In this document: one piece after another, positions 22,326 to 32,801 of the stretch
Layout: the number at the start of each line of letters is the position of its first letter
Position numbering within the stretch: the first letter of the stretch is position 1
DNA from: Dissophora ornata
Lineage: Eukaryota > Mortierellomycota > Mortierellomycetes > Mortierellales > Mortierellaceae
Reading direction: 5' to 3'
DNA length: 46,413 bases
Assembly (NCBI GenBank): GCA_025201705.1
Contig: MU616747.1
Location: 1-46,413, forward strand
The notes under the pieces: generated by a model
The model's input: the letters and a program-made list of their open reading frames with translations, nothing else
What the model was told of the DNA's origin: nothing
Database searches by the model: none
Made by a program: the position numbers and the translations under genes

Positions 22326-24721
22326 ATGTTCACACAGCAGAGCAGAAAGAGTCGGCAGAAGTTGGCCTCTGGTGCACTAGTCACCTACGATGACAAATCA
22401 TACCCCACTAGACTCAACTTTTACAAGGACCCACCTCCTCTCGAGATCACCATCGAGGAGTTTGAGCAGTTCGCACTCGACCGCATGCAAGGTACCGACT
22501 AGACCTCATCTTCCCCATTCTGGAAAAATAGCAGCTGTTCTCAGTCTGTTCTTCTGGATAAAAAAAAAATCCGCAGCATGACTAGATACTCATTCGTCTC
22601 TTTGCTATTCAAACTGTGGATACATCTCTCTTGTAGTCCTCACAACGCTACTTACAGCACAGATGCGAAACTTGACACCAGAGCAGCTGGACAAGACAAT
22701 GACAGAGACTGTCAGAAAATATATGCCAATGACGCCCAACAAGATAAACAGCAGCGCCCCAGACGATCAGGCGATGGATGAGCGAAGGAAGGATCATGTC
22801 AGTCATTTTATCTTGCGATTGGCATATTCTAGAAGGTGAGATGGCCGGGGGAGAGTCAATTGGAAATAGTGAAGGACTCGATTTTGACAAGAAACTACGA
22901 GCGAGTTGATTATTCCACGCCTAATCCGATGGGTCCTCCCTTCTTTTTTATTATTATTATTATTTCGCCATGATTTTTCAGCCAGGAGCTCAGATCATGG
23001 TTCTTGCGAGCCGAATGTGCACTTTTCAGGTAAGGGAACGGAAATCGAAATCGATCTTCCTCCTCCTTCGGTACGCTCGATCAGCAAAGAACAACAGGAA
23101 ATCCTGAGTGTTGCTCATTTCTGTCTGCCCTGTTCAATAGATACCGCTTCGAGAAGGAAGGGACGAAAGATCAAACGGATTTTTTGAAGACACATAGTCT
23201 GAAGTGGAATGAGGTACGCATTTTCACATCTATCGTCCAGGAAGAGACGACATGACTTTAGATTTACACAAATCGCAGCGACAATTGTGAGGGCTTAAAA
23301 CACTCCACTCAGCGTATTTCACATTTACATACTAGGTGAGCGACAAAGACAAGAAGTTGTTGAGAGACAAACTCAGGGCATCTTCGTTCAAGCCACAGGA
23401 CGTGGATAATGAGACATACTATGAAGTCGATTTTGAGAGAGTCGTTGGATTAGTTGGTCGGAGACAGGTTTATGTGCAGGCAGGAAAAGCTTATGTTCCA
23501 TTAGCGGATCGGGCAGCCTTAGTCCTGGATGAATTCAAGGAGCATCTCTCACATGCTCTGGATGTAAGCGCGACTTGTATCTAATTCTCGCGAAAAGGAC
23601 TTTATTAATCTCGGGCTCTTATTCTAACAGCTCGCACTCTTTTGCTCTTTTTATGAAACAGGTCACTGGAGGGGAGCTGTCAAACATGGACGAAGACAAC
23701 AGATTGATGCCAGTACTGAACAATATTAACAAGCAGTACTTGGGCAAGGAGTTCACTACCTCTGCCATTGCGGGCGAAATCCAAGCTCAGGATGTCGAAT
23801 CTGTAAGTTCACTAACAAAGTAACTTGGATTTCGTATTCGATCTGTGTTTATCGACCGATTCTGATTCTTGAACAAATACAACTCACTATTTCGAACCCC
23901 TTTAGCTCAAGATCCACATGCCTCTGTGTATGGAGCATTTGCATAACGAACTTCGACAGGAGAAGCACATTCGACACTTTGGACGTATGCAGTACGGACT
24001 TTTCTTGAAGGGTATCGGTCTTTCGCTGGAGCAGGCTCTGATCTTTTGGCAGATGGCGTTTGAAAAGTTGACGCCGGAGCAGTTTAACAAGCAGTACGCG
24101 TATAATGTCAGGCACTCGTACGGTATGGAAGGAAAGCGTACCGACTACACGCCTTACAGGTAAGAGAAGGAATAGAATAACACACATAATCATTTGCCGT
24201 CTTTTGTTTCCGTATCTTGCTTATTGAACATACTCTGAACATCTACATGATCCAATTTGCACAAATACAGCTGTCGATACATCATTCAGAATAACGCTCC
24301 TGGGCCAGGCGATCATCACGGATGTCCCTTCCGCCACTTTAGTGCCCCAAACCTGCGTGCGACTATGACATCTCATCAGGTCGACGATTTCGATACAGAG
24401 GACATCATTGGTCTTGTCCAAGGCAAACATTACCAGCTCGCGTGTACGCGGTACTATGAGGTCACACGGGCCAAGATGCTGGACATCTCGACCGAGAACT
24501 TGAAGGGCGGTGTTATTAATAGTGGGCAGGGCAACTCTGGAATGGTCGCTAGTCAAGAGTCGATTGAACATCCAAATCAGTTCTTTGAACAGAGTTTCTT
24601 GTTGATGAAGAATCGTGGCGATGGGCAGAGTCAGAGTCAACCGACGGTTATGGGAGCATACTCTTACAAGAAGGCAGGAGCACAGACATCCTCAAATCCC
24701 AGCCATGACATGGAATACTAG
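22326..24721 (+). CDS. PRI2: DNA primase large subunit (iron-sulfur protein)
   Basis: Eight exons give 519 residues: 22326-22491, 22637-22835, 22982-23029, 23141-23213, 23336-23563, 23662-23802, 23906-24159, 24271-24721. The protein is the regulatory subunit of primase in the DNA polymerase alpha complex and helps start RNA primers at replication forks. The N-terminal domain shows '[28 protein letters not shown]' and '[30 protein letters not shown]'. The C-terminal domain holds four cysteines placed as in the family's 4Fe-4S site: C293 (MPLCMEH), C371 (YSCRYII), C388 (HGCPFRH) and C428 (QLACTRYYE). The '[29 protein letters not shown]' segment is also diagnostic. The gene diverges from Luc7 and converges with the receptor gene. 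An MCB-like box lies in its promoter. Confidence 0.95.
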
Positions 24722-24899
24722 AAAGAAAGAGAAAGGGTGCATAGGGATGTTCATTGCAATTGTAATAAATTCTACTCTACTACATAATATATTCGCTCTA
24801 CTACATGAAATATTCGCTCTACTACATGAAATATTCGCTCTACTACATGAAATATTCGCTCTACTACATGAAATATTCGCTCTACTACATTTTTTTCGG
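24722..24899. other. Convergent 3' spacer between PRI2 and the receptor gene
   Basis: This 178-base gap contains an AATAAA hexamer at 24764-24769 (plus strand, 43 bases after the PRI2 stop) and then a 21-base tandem repeat that runs almost to the receptor stop codon. Confidence 0.65.
24778..24890. repeat. 21-bp tandem repeat, about 5.4 copies
   Basis: The unit is TACTACATGAAATATTCGCTC. Copies start at 24778 (three differences: TAATAT for TGAAAT), 24799, 24820, 24841 and 24862, with a partial copy at 24883-24890. The last four full copies are identical, pointing to recent expansion. Because 21 is a multiple of three the array stays open (MKYSLYY repeats), but no start, domain or splice link makes it coding. 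Confidence 0.9.
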
Positions 24900-27800
24900 C
24901 TACTCCCGACTGCCTTGGGATATGATGGTGGTATCTTCCGCCGACAGAGGAGTCATCGGCAAGCTAACTGACGGTGTCATTGGATTTGAAGTCGAAGCAG
25001 CTGACGAATACGACCCGGCCCGAGCCATGTTTGACGCACTCGATTTCTTTACGCGCTCGCTAAACGTGGTACCTCTACTGCTCGTGCTACCCCAACTTCT
25101 GCTCCACAAGTTGGAACTAGCGTTCGTTTGAACGCTCGCTGTACCTGAACTCTCTCGCCGCGATTGCCGATTGAAAAGTCGAGTGAGACTCCTGGAGTGG
25201 TTCGCGGTGACAGTCGAGGCTTGAGAGCTGCGGCGGGTCTGAGACGGAGACTGGGGTTTGAATAGAGGATCGATTTGAGAGTGAAAGACGGATGGGTCGG
25301 CCATAGCAGCTGTGAGAGCGTCAGACTCGGACCAGCCTGCAGAGACAGCCGCAGCAGCTGCGGAGATCACAGCTGCGGAGGGGATGATGGGGTGTCCCTG
25401 TGTGGGGGTCGAAACCGCATTGCTGGGGAATGGGGGCGGTCTCATGATAGGTCCTCGATGATGTCTGTTTTTACGACGCCTGCGGCCATTTCCTCCGATT
25501 CCAAACTCGGGATCGTACAAGTCATCCGAGTCGCTGTCTTCTTCTACATGGTTTCCAATGTGGCCGTCACTATTGGGTTGGTACTGGCATAAAGCAAGTG
25601 GGTCTATAGGCCCTGTAGAGGCGAGTGGCGAGACGGACGTTTTCGCTTGATCAAGATGTGGTGGCACTATTATCTCGATCGCCGAAGATGCAGTAGCTTG
25701 TTGTTCTTCACTTTCTATATTTGCTCGATCCCTGGCGACATTGCAGGTACCGATCATAAGTGGATTCTGGTTCTCGAAGATTCCCGCGTTGTAACTGTTT
25801 ATACCATTGCCAGTAGAGTCGCTGTCCGTGATGCCAGTTTTGGGTCGAAGGAGACCATCCCTGGGATCAAGTCCTGGTGGATGTGTTGCACATCCCTGGC
25901 TTTGATCCGTCATCGAAGTCATAACGTTCCTTTCTTTAAACTCACTATCGCTGTCACTAACATCACGCTGCATCATCTCAATGGTCGGAGAGAGCTCCGT
26001 GGATCTCGGACGAAATATGCTCTGATGACCCGTACCGCCCTGCACTCTGTTTATACTGGGATTTAGTGCTTTGGCTGCACTCCTCCTTCTCACACCAGTT
26101 CCAGTACTCTCGCTATTATGGTCGCTGTAGCCTCCGAATCCTGAAATGAAAGGCGAGCTGCTGTAGGATGACGACGATGAATATGCTGCGGTTCCAGGCG
26201 GGATAGGTGCTGACGCCGGTGTCGGTGCCGAGAACGTGCTTGCGTTTAAAGCTTGAAGATCACTTTGGGAGAACAAGTTCCTCCAATAGTCTAGCCGAGC
26301 CTGATTGGAGAACCGAATGAGGAGTGTACCAGCGTGGCAGGTTGTAATTTGGATCATGGGTTCGTCTTCGCTTTCGACCTGAGTCATGGATAACATCAAG
26401 TAGCTTGTTGATCGACCATTCGTGCTCTTCGTTTGTGATTTCAAGATAAATGACTACTTAGTATGTCGTTTCCGGACCACAGAGAGCGAGGACGAGAGGA
26501 TGAATAAAGACACTTACATCGACGGCAAGGAAAGCGTGTGCCTCTGGAATAAGAATAATGGTTGTCATGGACCAATGCGATAGGATGCGAGCGATCCTGT
26601 TTCGGATGACGAAGATAGGGAGCAGGAACTACAAGTCAAGAATGCATTCGACGGTTAGCGCTTATGAAAGATGGCAGAAAAACCAGACGGAACTGTGAAA
26701 GTGGGGTGTGTAACTCACCACATAGGAATCCAGCTACAAAATAAAAAGAGGTATCGAGAAAAGTCGTTCAGGCAAGTTAGTAAGAACGCGGTTTCTCAAG
26801 CACAAAAACGTCAATAGAGATGTCGTACTATGTTCGAAGCTCCCAGAGAGGCGCCTTCGAAAACAGAGCCCGATTGCGTGTCTACATTCAGCGGTCCTTC
26901 AGGGGCATATTCCGCTGTGGTCGCCATAGCGACTACACTCACTCCTGCTGAGGCTGCAGCTTCGCTTTCCAAGTGCCCGGCCCCGCTGCTGTTCGGTTCA
27001 TGCACCGAACGCTGTTCCTCTGCGCCGCCCTGATTTTGTAATGTCTCGACTTCATCAATTTTATGAGTATTTCCAACCACAACAGATTCCTTGCGCGGGA
27101 TCCTCGATTTCATCCACGCATTCAAAGGGTTGTCCTTTGACTTTGCCTGGCGTCGATTTATAATATCACTAAACGAACTTAGTGATTCTGGATGTGATTC
27201 TGACCGCGATTCTGACCGTGATACTTCAGTTGTTGTGGCGATGGCAGGGACCCTTTCTACGGTCGTCGTCGCCGAAGGCTCATGTGAAGATGCACCGAGT
27301 TCTGATCGGTCAAAGGCGATATTTGATAGATCAAAATCCCCGACCGCGCTATTCGTCGATGCCACTTCTTCTTGCTGCTGCCTCTGTTGCTCTTGTTGCT
27401 CTCCTTCGGTCGTTGGTTGAACAGTTGGAGGCAATGCGAATTTTAAATCCTCGGGCATGCGTCCAAATATTGCTCCGCTGGCATCTCCACCGAGTCCACC
27501 AGGACCGACAGTGATGCTGTGGTCATCGCTACCACCAGCGCCTCGAATACCCAGATGTGGTGTGCGATTATTAAAATTGTTATAATATCTTTCCTTTCCC
27601 CGCCCTTTATGAAGGTCATTCCAGATGTTCCAGAACTTTGGTGCAAAGAGCACAATGAGCGTGACTAACACGACAAACAAAGCACCGATGGAGGCGATAT
27701 AGAAGTTGGCTGGGTAGAGACTCGGGGGAAAGATCCTTGAAATAATGACAAGGATCGCAAAAAATGACACGTTGCTATTTAGGATCGATTTAACGATGAA

Positions 27801-30800
27801 GAAAAGCACAGACGAGTTAAGGAGGAGATTCCAAGTCAAAACAAAATCTGAAAGGTATGCGAGGGTAGAGCAGCAGACTTACTAGAGGACTAACGAGATC
27901 TGTCTGGCCTCATTCCACAAAAACACAACGTTTCTGGTTTTGATAGCCAAGAACACACCAAAAAATAGCAATGCCATCGGCACGATCGAATTCAGGACCG
28001 TCCATATCGTTTGCGCATATGTCCCTGTACAACGAATCCATTGATACGATTGAATGTTGAGCTTTTGTGGGCTGGGCGGATCGACAATGACCTGGACTAT
28101 GACCGGAATCAGACAGAGCACAACAGCTAGGCCCAGGTATCGGATCAGGACCCGGGTCTGGAAGGCTAGGTTCGTGGCGGTGACAGAGTTGAAGATTCGG
28201 TAAATCCTGTAGTTCTTGATTGTCAATGACCTAAAAGGATGCACAGGCGGAAAAACAGGTGTGAATTAGATGCGCCGACGTGAGACGATAATAACGAGGC
28301 AAAAAAGAAAAAAAGAAAAAAAGACGTTTGAAGACAGACAGAAGGAGAGACGCACCCAGCTAGAAAAGTGACGCCGAGTGGGAGATTGAATGCTTGTACT
28401 ATGCATACGGCCTCGTTAGGGATGCCGACATGGAGGGTACACCAAACTATGATCAAAAGAACTCCAAAAAGCTCGTACAAGCAAAAGATCGGGCTAGAGA
28501 ATAGATTCAAAGTTAGCAAGGTGCAGGAAGTGTCGCCGCTGAAATAACCCGTTACAACGGGGAGTTTTTTTTCCTCCTTACCTGGCCGCCTTTAAGACGA
28601 TATGTTTACGGAAGTATATCACAGCCATCATAGCGGCCAATGTTAAAAGAATTCCAAGAATGCAGAAAACCCCATAGATGATGCCGTTGACATTATCCCA
28701 TCGAGGGTTTTGAATTGCTCCTAGTGGCGTATCGTTCGGAAGATCAGGATATCCCTCCTTAAACAACGGAGGTCGGCTTTGCACATAATCTCCTGAGAGA
28801 CTCGAGGCGAATAGCACCGCTGTTCCGTTATACATGGTCATCATCACGTAGTTCCTGTGTTTCAAGTAAAAAACGTTTGGTTATTATATTTTCTTTGACT
28901 GCTGGCCTTGAGATATCGAAAGTAGAACATACCCGCTCGTCCTGTCACCGTTTGAATCCAAGGTAATAGGTCCGCTAGGTCCCTCATATGACATATTCCC
29001 AAATGTTTGCGACATATTGATCTGTCCAGTATGAGCCCCGCTAATAATATCTTGGATCAGATTTGATGTGTTCGATGTCGAAGCTCGGACAAGTTTCCCG
29101 TATGCTTCAGCAAACATCATCACGCAAGAATACGCCATACCCTCATTGCGGCTTAATTGGGGATCTCCCGCTCCAGGATAACTAGCCATGCGTAGAAGGG
29201 AAAATAAAAGAAAATTAGCTTAGACCCTCCCAAAAGCCGGATCGCCGCAACAAAAAGAATAAAAAAGAGAGAGAGTCTTTTTTACTCTGTGGCATTAAGA
29301 GCTACCCATTCCTCTTGAAAGGTATCGAAAGGTCCATATCCATTCAAATCCCATCCGTTGTCGACCATTATCATTCCATCGTAATTCCTGATATTTTTAT
29401 CTTGTTGCATAAGAAATGAAATGTCGCTCAAGGTCACCCATCCATAATCTGGGCCAAAGAAACCTGAATCGCTGATTAAACAAAACATGAAAGTTTTTGA
29501 TCAGAAATAACTCACTGTCTATTATTCATGGCAGGACTTCCTACTCAACTGCGCCGTGAGATATCTTTACTTAGTTTACCTCATTTCACGAATAAGTGGT
29601 AATTGCTCAATCCCGTTGGTGATCACGACTTGAACACGCGATTGATAAGAACGAATACCCTCTTTGACTGCTTGATACGTCGGGTCCACAGTGACTCCAT
29701 CGGGCGATAGGGGTTGGTAGCCGAGAATGTATATCCCCAGCTGACTTGCTTTTGCTGCGATATACTCACGCCCTTGGAGAGGGATAAGTGAAGTAGTAGG
29801 GTTAGCACCATAATTGTCCTTGTAAATAAATAGAGTATAAGGTTCAGTTCATTTTCGTACCCGTCCAGCCTAGAGACACCATGTCGTAGATGATTAATAT
29901 ACGCTTCCAGCCCAGATGAACGGCCATATGCAAGATGGCATCTATCTCCAAGAAAATCGTTGGGACTGTCCGGAAAAAGCTGGGATATGTGCTGATATCC
30001 GACAACAGTGTGTCCACTATAGGAAATTTAAAAAAACAATTAATGTAAAAGAACATTTCATCGATGTCAGGCCCTTTTACAGCCTGCACAGAAAGAGTGT
30101 CCTTACCCGAAGCATAAGAGCACTGCCAAAGATCGACGCTTGATGTAATCAAAGCCTCGAAGCGTGTCACAGCAGAACTGATATCGCCGATTACGCCACC
30201 AACCTATTGACCATACAAATATTTTGATCAAAAAAAGGTGCTTTTCAAACCTGCAATGACGAAAACCAACATCAGCTTTCTAACCTTGGCACTCATCAAA
30301 TCTCCGGTTGCAGTGATTGCAGCAAGCCCTCCTGTATTTGTAAACAGTGACGGGTCTAGACTGTCTCTCACAATGAGCGAAACGTTGATCCCCGGAATCA
30401 TCTTCAGCCTATTCACATCTTCCACCGCCAATCTTATAGCAGAAAGACCTTTTCTCACTAAAGTCGCCTGTAGGGTCTGATTTGAAGCGCTTAAGGCCAA
30501 TACGATACCAATTCGTAAGGTGTTCGGAACGGGATTCCACATGGTCTCGTATTCGTAATCCGTTAAAAGGCGAGGTTTAGTTATCGGTCGGGGGAAATCT
30601 GTGGCCGTAGCTGGTGTATTGGTCGATGTAGCAGTCGCAATGGCAGTAGTATCAGTAACTGTTGTTGTTGACGTGGTTATTGAAGCACTGCTGGGGACGC
30701 CAAATGTCGGGATGATTGATCGTACAATGAGACCTGGTTTCGTGCCTGATACTTGCATAGGTCGGGCAATCGTTATTGGTGTCGTGTATTGGTTCTGCCG

Positions 30801-31250
30801 TTGTGGTGGCAAGACACTACGTTTGTGTTGCCGTACGTGTGGCGGCATTGCTGTTGTTGTTGATGTAGATGAATATGAGGACGCGAGCTGTTGCTGTTTC
30901 ACCGACAAGTATTCTCCGACGCACAATTTGTCAGACGGCACAAAGGAGAGTATACTGTCGTCGCGAAGACTGTAGTTGTTGTTACTGTTTATATAAGATG
31001 AGGACGTTGTTGCTGTGGAACGAGAGGATGAGAATGAGGATGCAGAGGCGGAGGCATTCGTGGTCGCTGCGAGTTTAGCCAGGATGGCAAGCATGAGAAT
31101 GCCGTTAGGAGGACTAGTTCCGAGGCATCTTTTCCATGTGCGATGTGTGTACGTGTGTGACGACAAGTTAAAGTCCGACTGTGGACGGGCGAATGGTCTG
31201 TGCGTGTCGCATTGTCTGTACGGCATGCGATCTGAAAAGGTTAAATTCAC
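24900..31250 (-). CDS. Class C (GABA-B-like) G-protein-coupled receptor with very long cytoplasmic tail
   Basis: Thirteen exons give 1752 residues: 31250-30285, 30203-30107, 30016-29880, 29818-29580, 29471-29286, 29181-28933, 28854-28582, 28493-28356, 28230-27883, 27774-26829, 26733-26719, 26628-26518, 26453-24900. A hydrophobic signal-like stretch lies near residues 50-63, then a Ser/Thr-rich segment. A Venus-flytrap ligand domain runs from about 225 to 670, with 'VGGVIGDISSAV', 'TYPSFFRTVPT', 'IIYDMDNYGAN' and 'GMAYSCVMMFAEAYG'. Seven membrane helices run from 682 (GIIYGVFCILGILLTLAAMM) to about 925 (ALFVVLVTLIVLFAPKFW). The joins 'TFLAGSLTIKNYRIYRIF' and 'RQISLVLYNVSFFAI' across exons 8/9 and 9/10 match class C receptors. 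The tail (~820 residues) contains a PH-like stretch at about 1194-1300. Ligand unknown. Of several in-frame ATGs I took the first, 31250. Confidence 0.85.
26719..26733 (-). other. 15-nt microexon in the receptor tail
   Basis: Between a TTTTGTAG acceptor and a GTGAGT donor sit five codons (LDSYV) in phase 0. They link exon 10 to exon 12. Skipping the microexon would keep the frame. It begins the region that reads like a PH domain. Confidence 0.5.
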
Positions 31251-31620
31251 GGCTGCGAATCAGTCTGGTGCAAGCCGCGGAATGAGGATGTGAATGTGAA
31301 TGCAAAAATGGGGATGCGGATTTCGATCTACCAACCCGCAACTGGCAGTGAAGACACGGGTTCCCTCGTCGAATGTTTGAGCAGACGCTTGTCTTAGATT
31401 TTTTTTTTTTTTTGACAAACAAGGACCCCCAAGGTCATTAAAAAAAAATATTTTATGTCTTTCCTCATTTGCCAAAGAGGACAAGGATACACCCCCTTTT
31501 CTGTCTCTTTTCGAGGCACCTGACGCCGTTGTGCTCTTTCGGTCCTGAGAGTACGCTTCGAATAGGTCCGTTTCGAATAGGTACGCTTCGAATAGGTACG
31601 CTTCGAATAGGGTCGCGTCT
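31251..31620. other. Spacer upstream of the receptor gene
   Basis: It holds the putative receptor promoter (minus strand), a T-run at about 31399-31413, an A-run at 31440-31448 and a 15-base tandem repeat next to the end of the small Q/S-rich ORF. No gene was recognised; the open frames here read through repeats. Confidence 0.55.
31551..31610. repeat. 15-bp tandem repeat, four copies, with TTCGAA palindromes
   Basis: The unit is GTACGCTTCGAATAG. Copies start at 31551, 31566 (two changes: GTCCGTTTCGAATAG), 31581 and 31596. Each carries a TTCGAA palindrome, so identical sites recur at 15-base spacing about 0.3 kb upstream of the receptor start. Confidence 0.9.
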
Positions 31621-31911
31621 TCATAATGATGAACCAGTTTTATGTATGTTCAATGGCTCTTTTATCCTATGAATGTATAGGATTTCATACAGAAAAGGAC
31701 ATTTCACGTCCTTGGCAGCCTTGTTGCCAGAGGGCTTGCTCGACGATCGTTGCTGCTGCTGATCTCGCTGGGATTCCTCCTGCTGCCATTGGCCCTGCGA
31801 CTTGGCAGATGCCTGGCACTGATCAGCGGACTGCGACGACTGCTGAGTATCGAGGGAGGCCTTCTGGGGCTTGCAGGAGGAGGCGAGACTGGACTCGGTG
31901 TTAGGGTCCAT
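31621..31911 (-). CDS. Small Gln/Ser-rich protein, unknown function
   Basis: From the ATG at 31911 the frame gives 96 residues. The first 70 are hydrophilic, rich in Gln, Ser and Lys (for example SKSQGQ-like and QQQQR words, with two Cys). The end, 'CPFLYEILYIHRIKEPLNIH', is quite different and might be read-through past an unrecognised splice site; a GTGAAA donor candidate lies at the 'KD|VK' boundary. The frame extends upstream to 32118 but that part is not protein-like. A TTTAAATAA element 44 bases upstream supports the inner start. I recognise no domain. It is divergent from the octapeptide-repeat gene at 32802. It may be a real small gene or chance; confidence is low. Confidence 0.35.
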   Translation of the reverse strand: MDPNTESSLASSCKPQKASLDTQQSSQSADQCQASAKSQGQWQQEESQRDQQQQRSSSKPSGNKAAKDVKCPFLYEILYIHRIKEPLNIHKTGSSL

Positions 31912-31954
31912 TCTCGGAAAAGGTGGTGGATATGTAAAGATTTGGATGTGGGAA

Positions 31955-31963
31955 TTATTTAAA
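31955..31963 (-). promoter_or_regulatory. TATA-like element of the small Q/S-rich ORF
   Basis: On the minus strand this reads TTTAAATAA, 44 bases before the ATG at 31911. It is a weak match and rather close to the start codon. Confidence 0.3.
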
Positions 31964-32801
31964 GCAGAGAAACCTGTTGTTGTTGGCTTCGAAGCTGTTG
32001 TGGGAACCACAAAGTAATGATGGGTGGCTAGAGTTTTATTGCTGAGGAGGTTGTGCTCTTGGGTCTTTTTCTTATTTCTCCCATAAATTATGAAAGTATG
32101 ATGCGCTGCGCAAGACACGCACTAATGACGGCATTCACGATACATAGAAAAACAACTTGTGTTTGCTTGAGTGGGCAAGCGCATTGACCACGTGAAGTTT
32201 CTGGAGACAGCCACTTGTCCACTAGGCGAGTACTGGGGCTGCAGGAATTACCTGGAGGGTTGTGTCTGTGTTGGAGTGACTGGGAATAAAAATCGTCGTA
32301 GGATAGGATCGAACCCCAAGTATATGAGTATACGTGCGTAGACGCGTTCCAGTCCGCCAATCACGATGCTTGCTTGTCTCCTATCGCAAAATCTCAACGA
32401 ATGGCTTCTGCCATGTCTCTCTTTTATTTGCACACGTAAAGTACACACACACAGCGCTGAACGTTCAACGCGCTCTTTCATCCGTGAGAATCCATGAGAA
32501 TCCATGAGATGATCTCTCGCGAAGAAATGCTTGGGGCATGATCAAACTCAAACACCTCTATCTCTCATGTATCCTAGCGGCTTCTGGTCTAGGCATGATA
32601 AACATCAACGACCTCTAGCCTCCAACACTCCTGATTCACAGAAAAGAATGACCAAGTCTGTTGTAATTATCTGATCAGTTCTGAACGTATAAAAAGCGTC
32701 TTCCCCCCATTGCGCCATTCTCCACCATAATCACCTCATCTCCTTACTTTTTCCCAACTATTCTTCCTTTCTCTTCAAGCAAATTTTCTCAATTGTCAAA
32801 C
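31964..32801. other. Intergenic region between the two small genes
   Basis: No convincing gene was found. Notable words are a GAACGTTC inverted pair at 32459-32466, which has the spacing of one heat-shock element pair, and a direct repeat of TGAGAATCCA near 32482-32504. The right end has a TATA box and a CT-rich leader for the octapeptide-repeat gene. Confidence 0.5.
32688..32695 (+). promoter_or_regulatory. TATA box of the octapeptide-repeat gene
   Basis: TATAAAAA lies 114 bases before the ATG and is followed by a CT-rich leader. This is one of the strongest TATA matches in the window and suggests a regulated or strongly expressed gene. Confidence 0.65.

Noticed and set aside
24805..25131. 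Plus-strand frame with MKYSLYY repeats
   Set aside because: It is the 21-bp tandem repeat read in frame, then the antisense of the receptor's last exon. No start context or domain supports it.
27783..27848. Receptor exon 10 starting at the CAG acceptor near 27848
   Set aside because: It would leave a 35-base intron and needs a phase-1 donor that does not exist. The acceptor before 27774 restores frame and the class C motif YNVSFFAI.
30601..31293. Plus-strand frames opposite the receptor's first exon
   Set aside because: They are hydrophobic Val/Ala strings made by reading the Ser/Thr-rich coding strand backwards.
32459..32466. Heat-shock element upstream of the repeat gene
   Set aside because: Only one GAAnnTTC pair is present; functional elements usually need three units, so it is mentioned but not claimed as a site.
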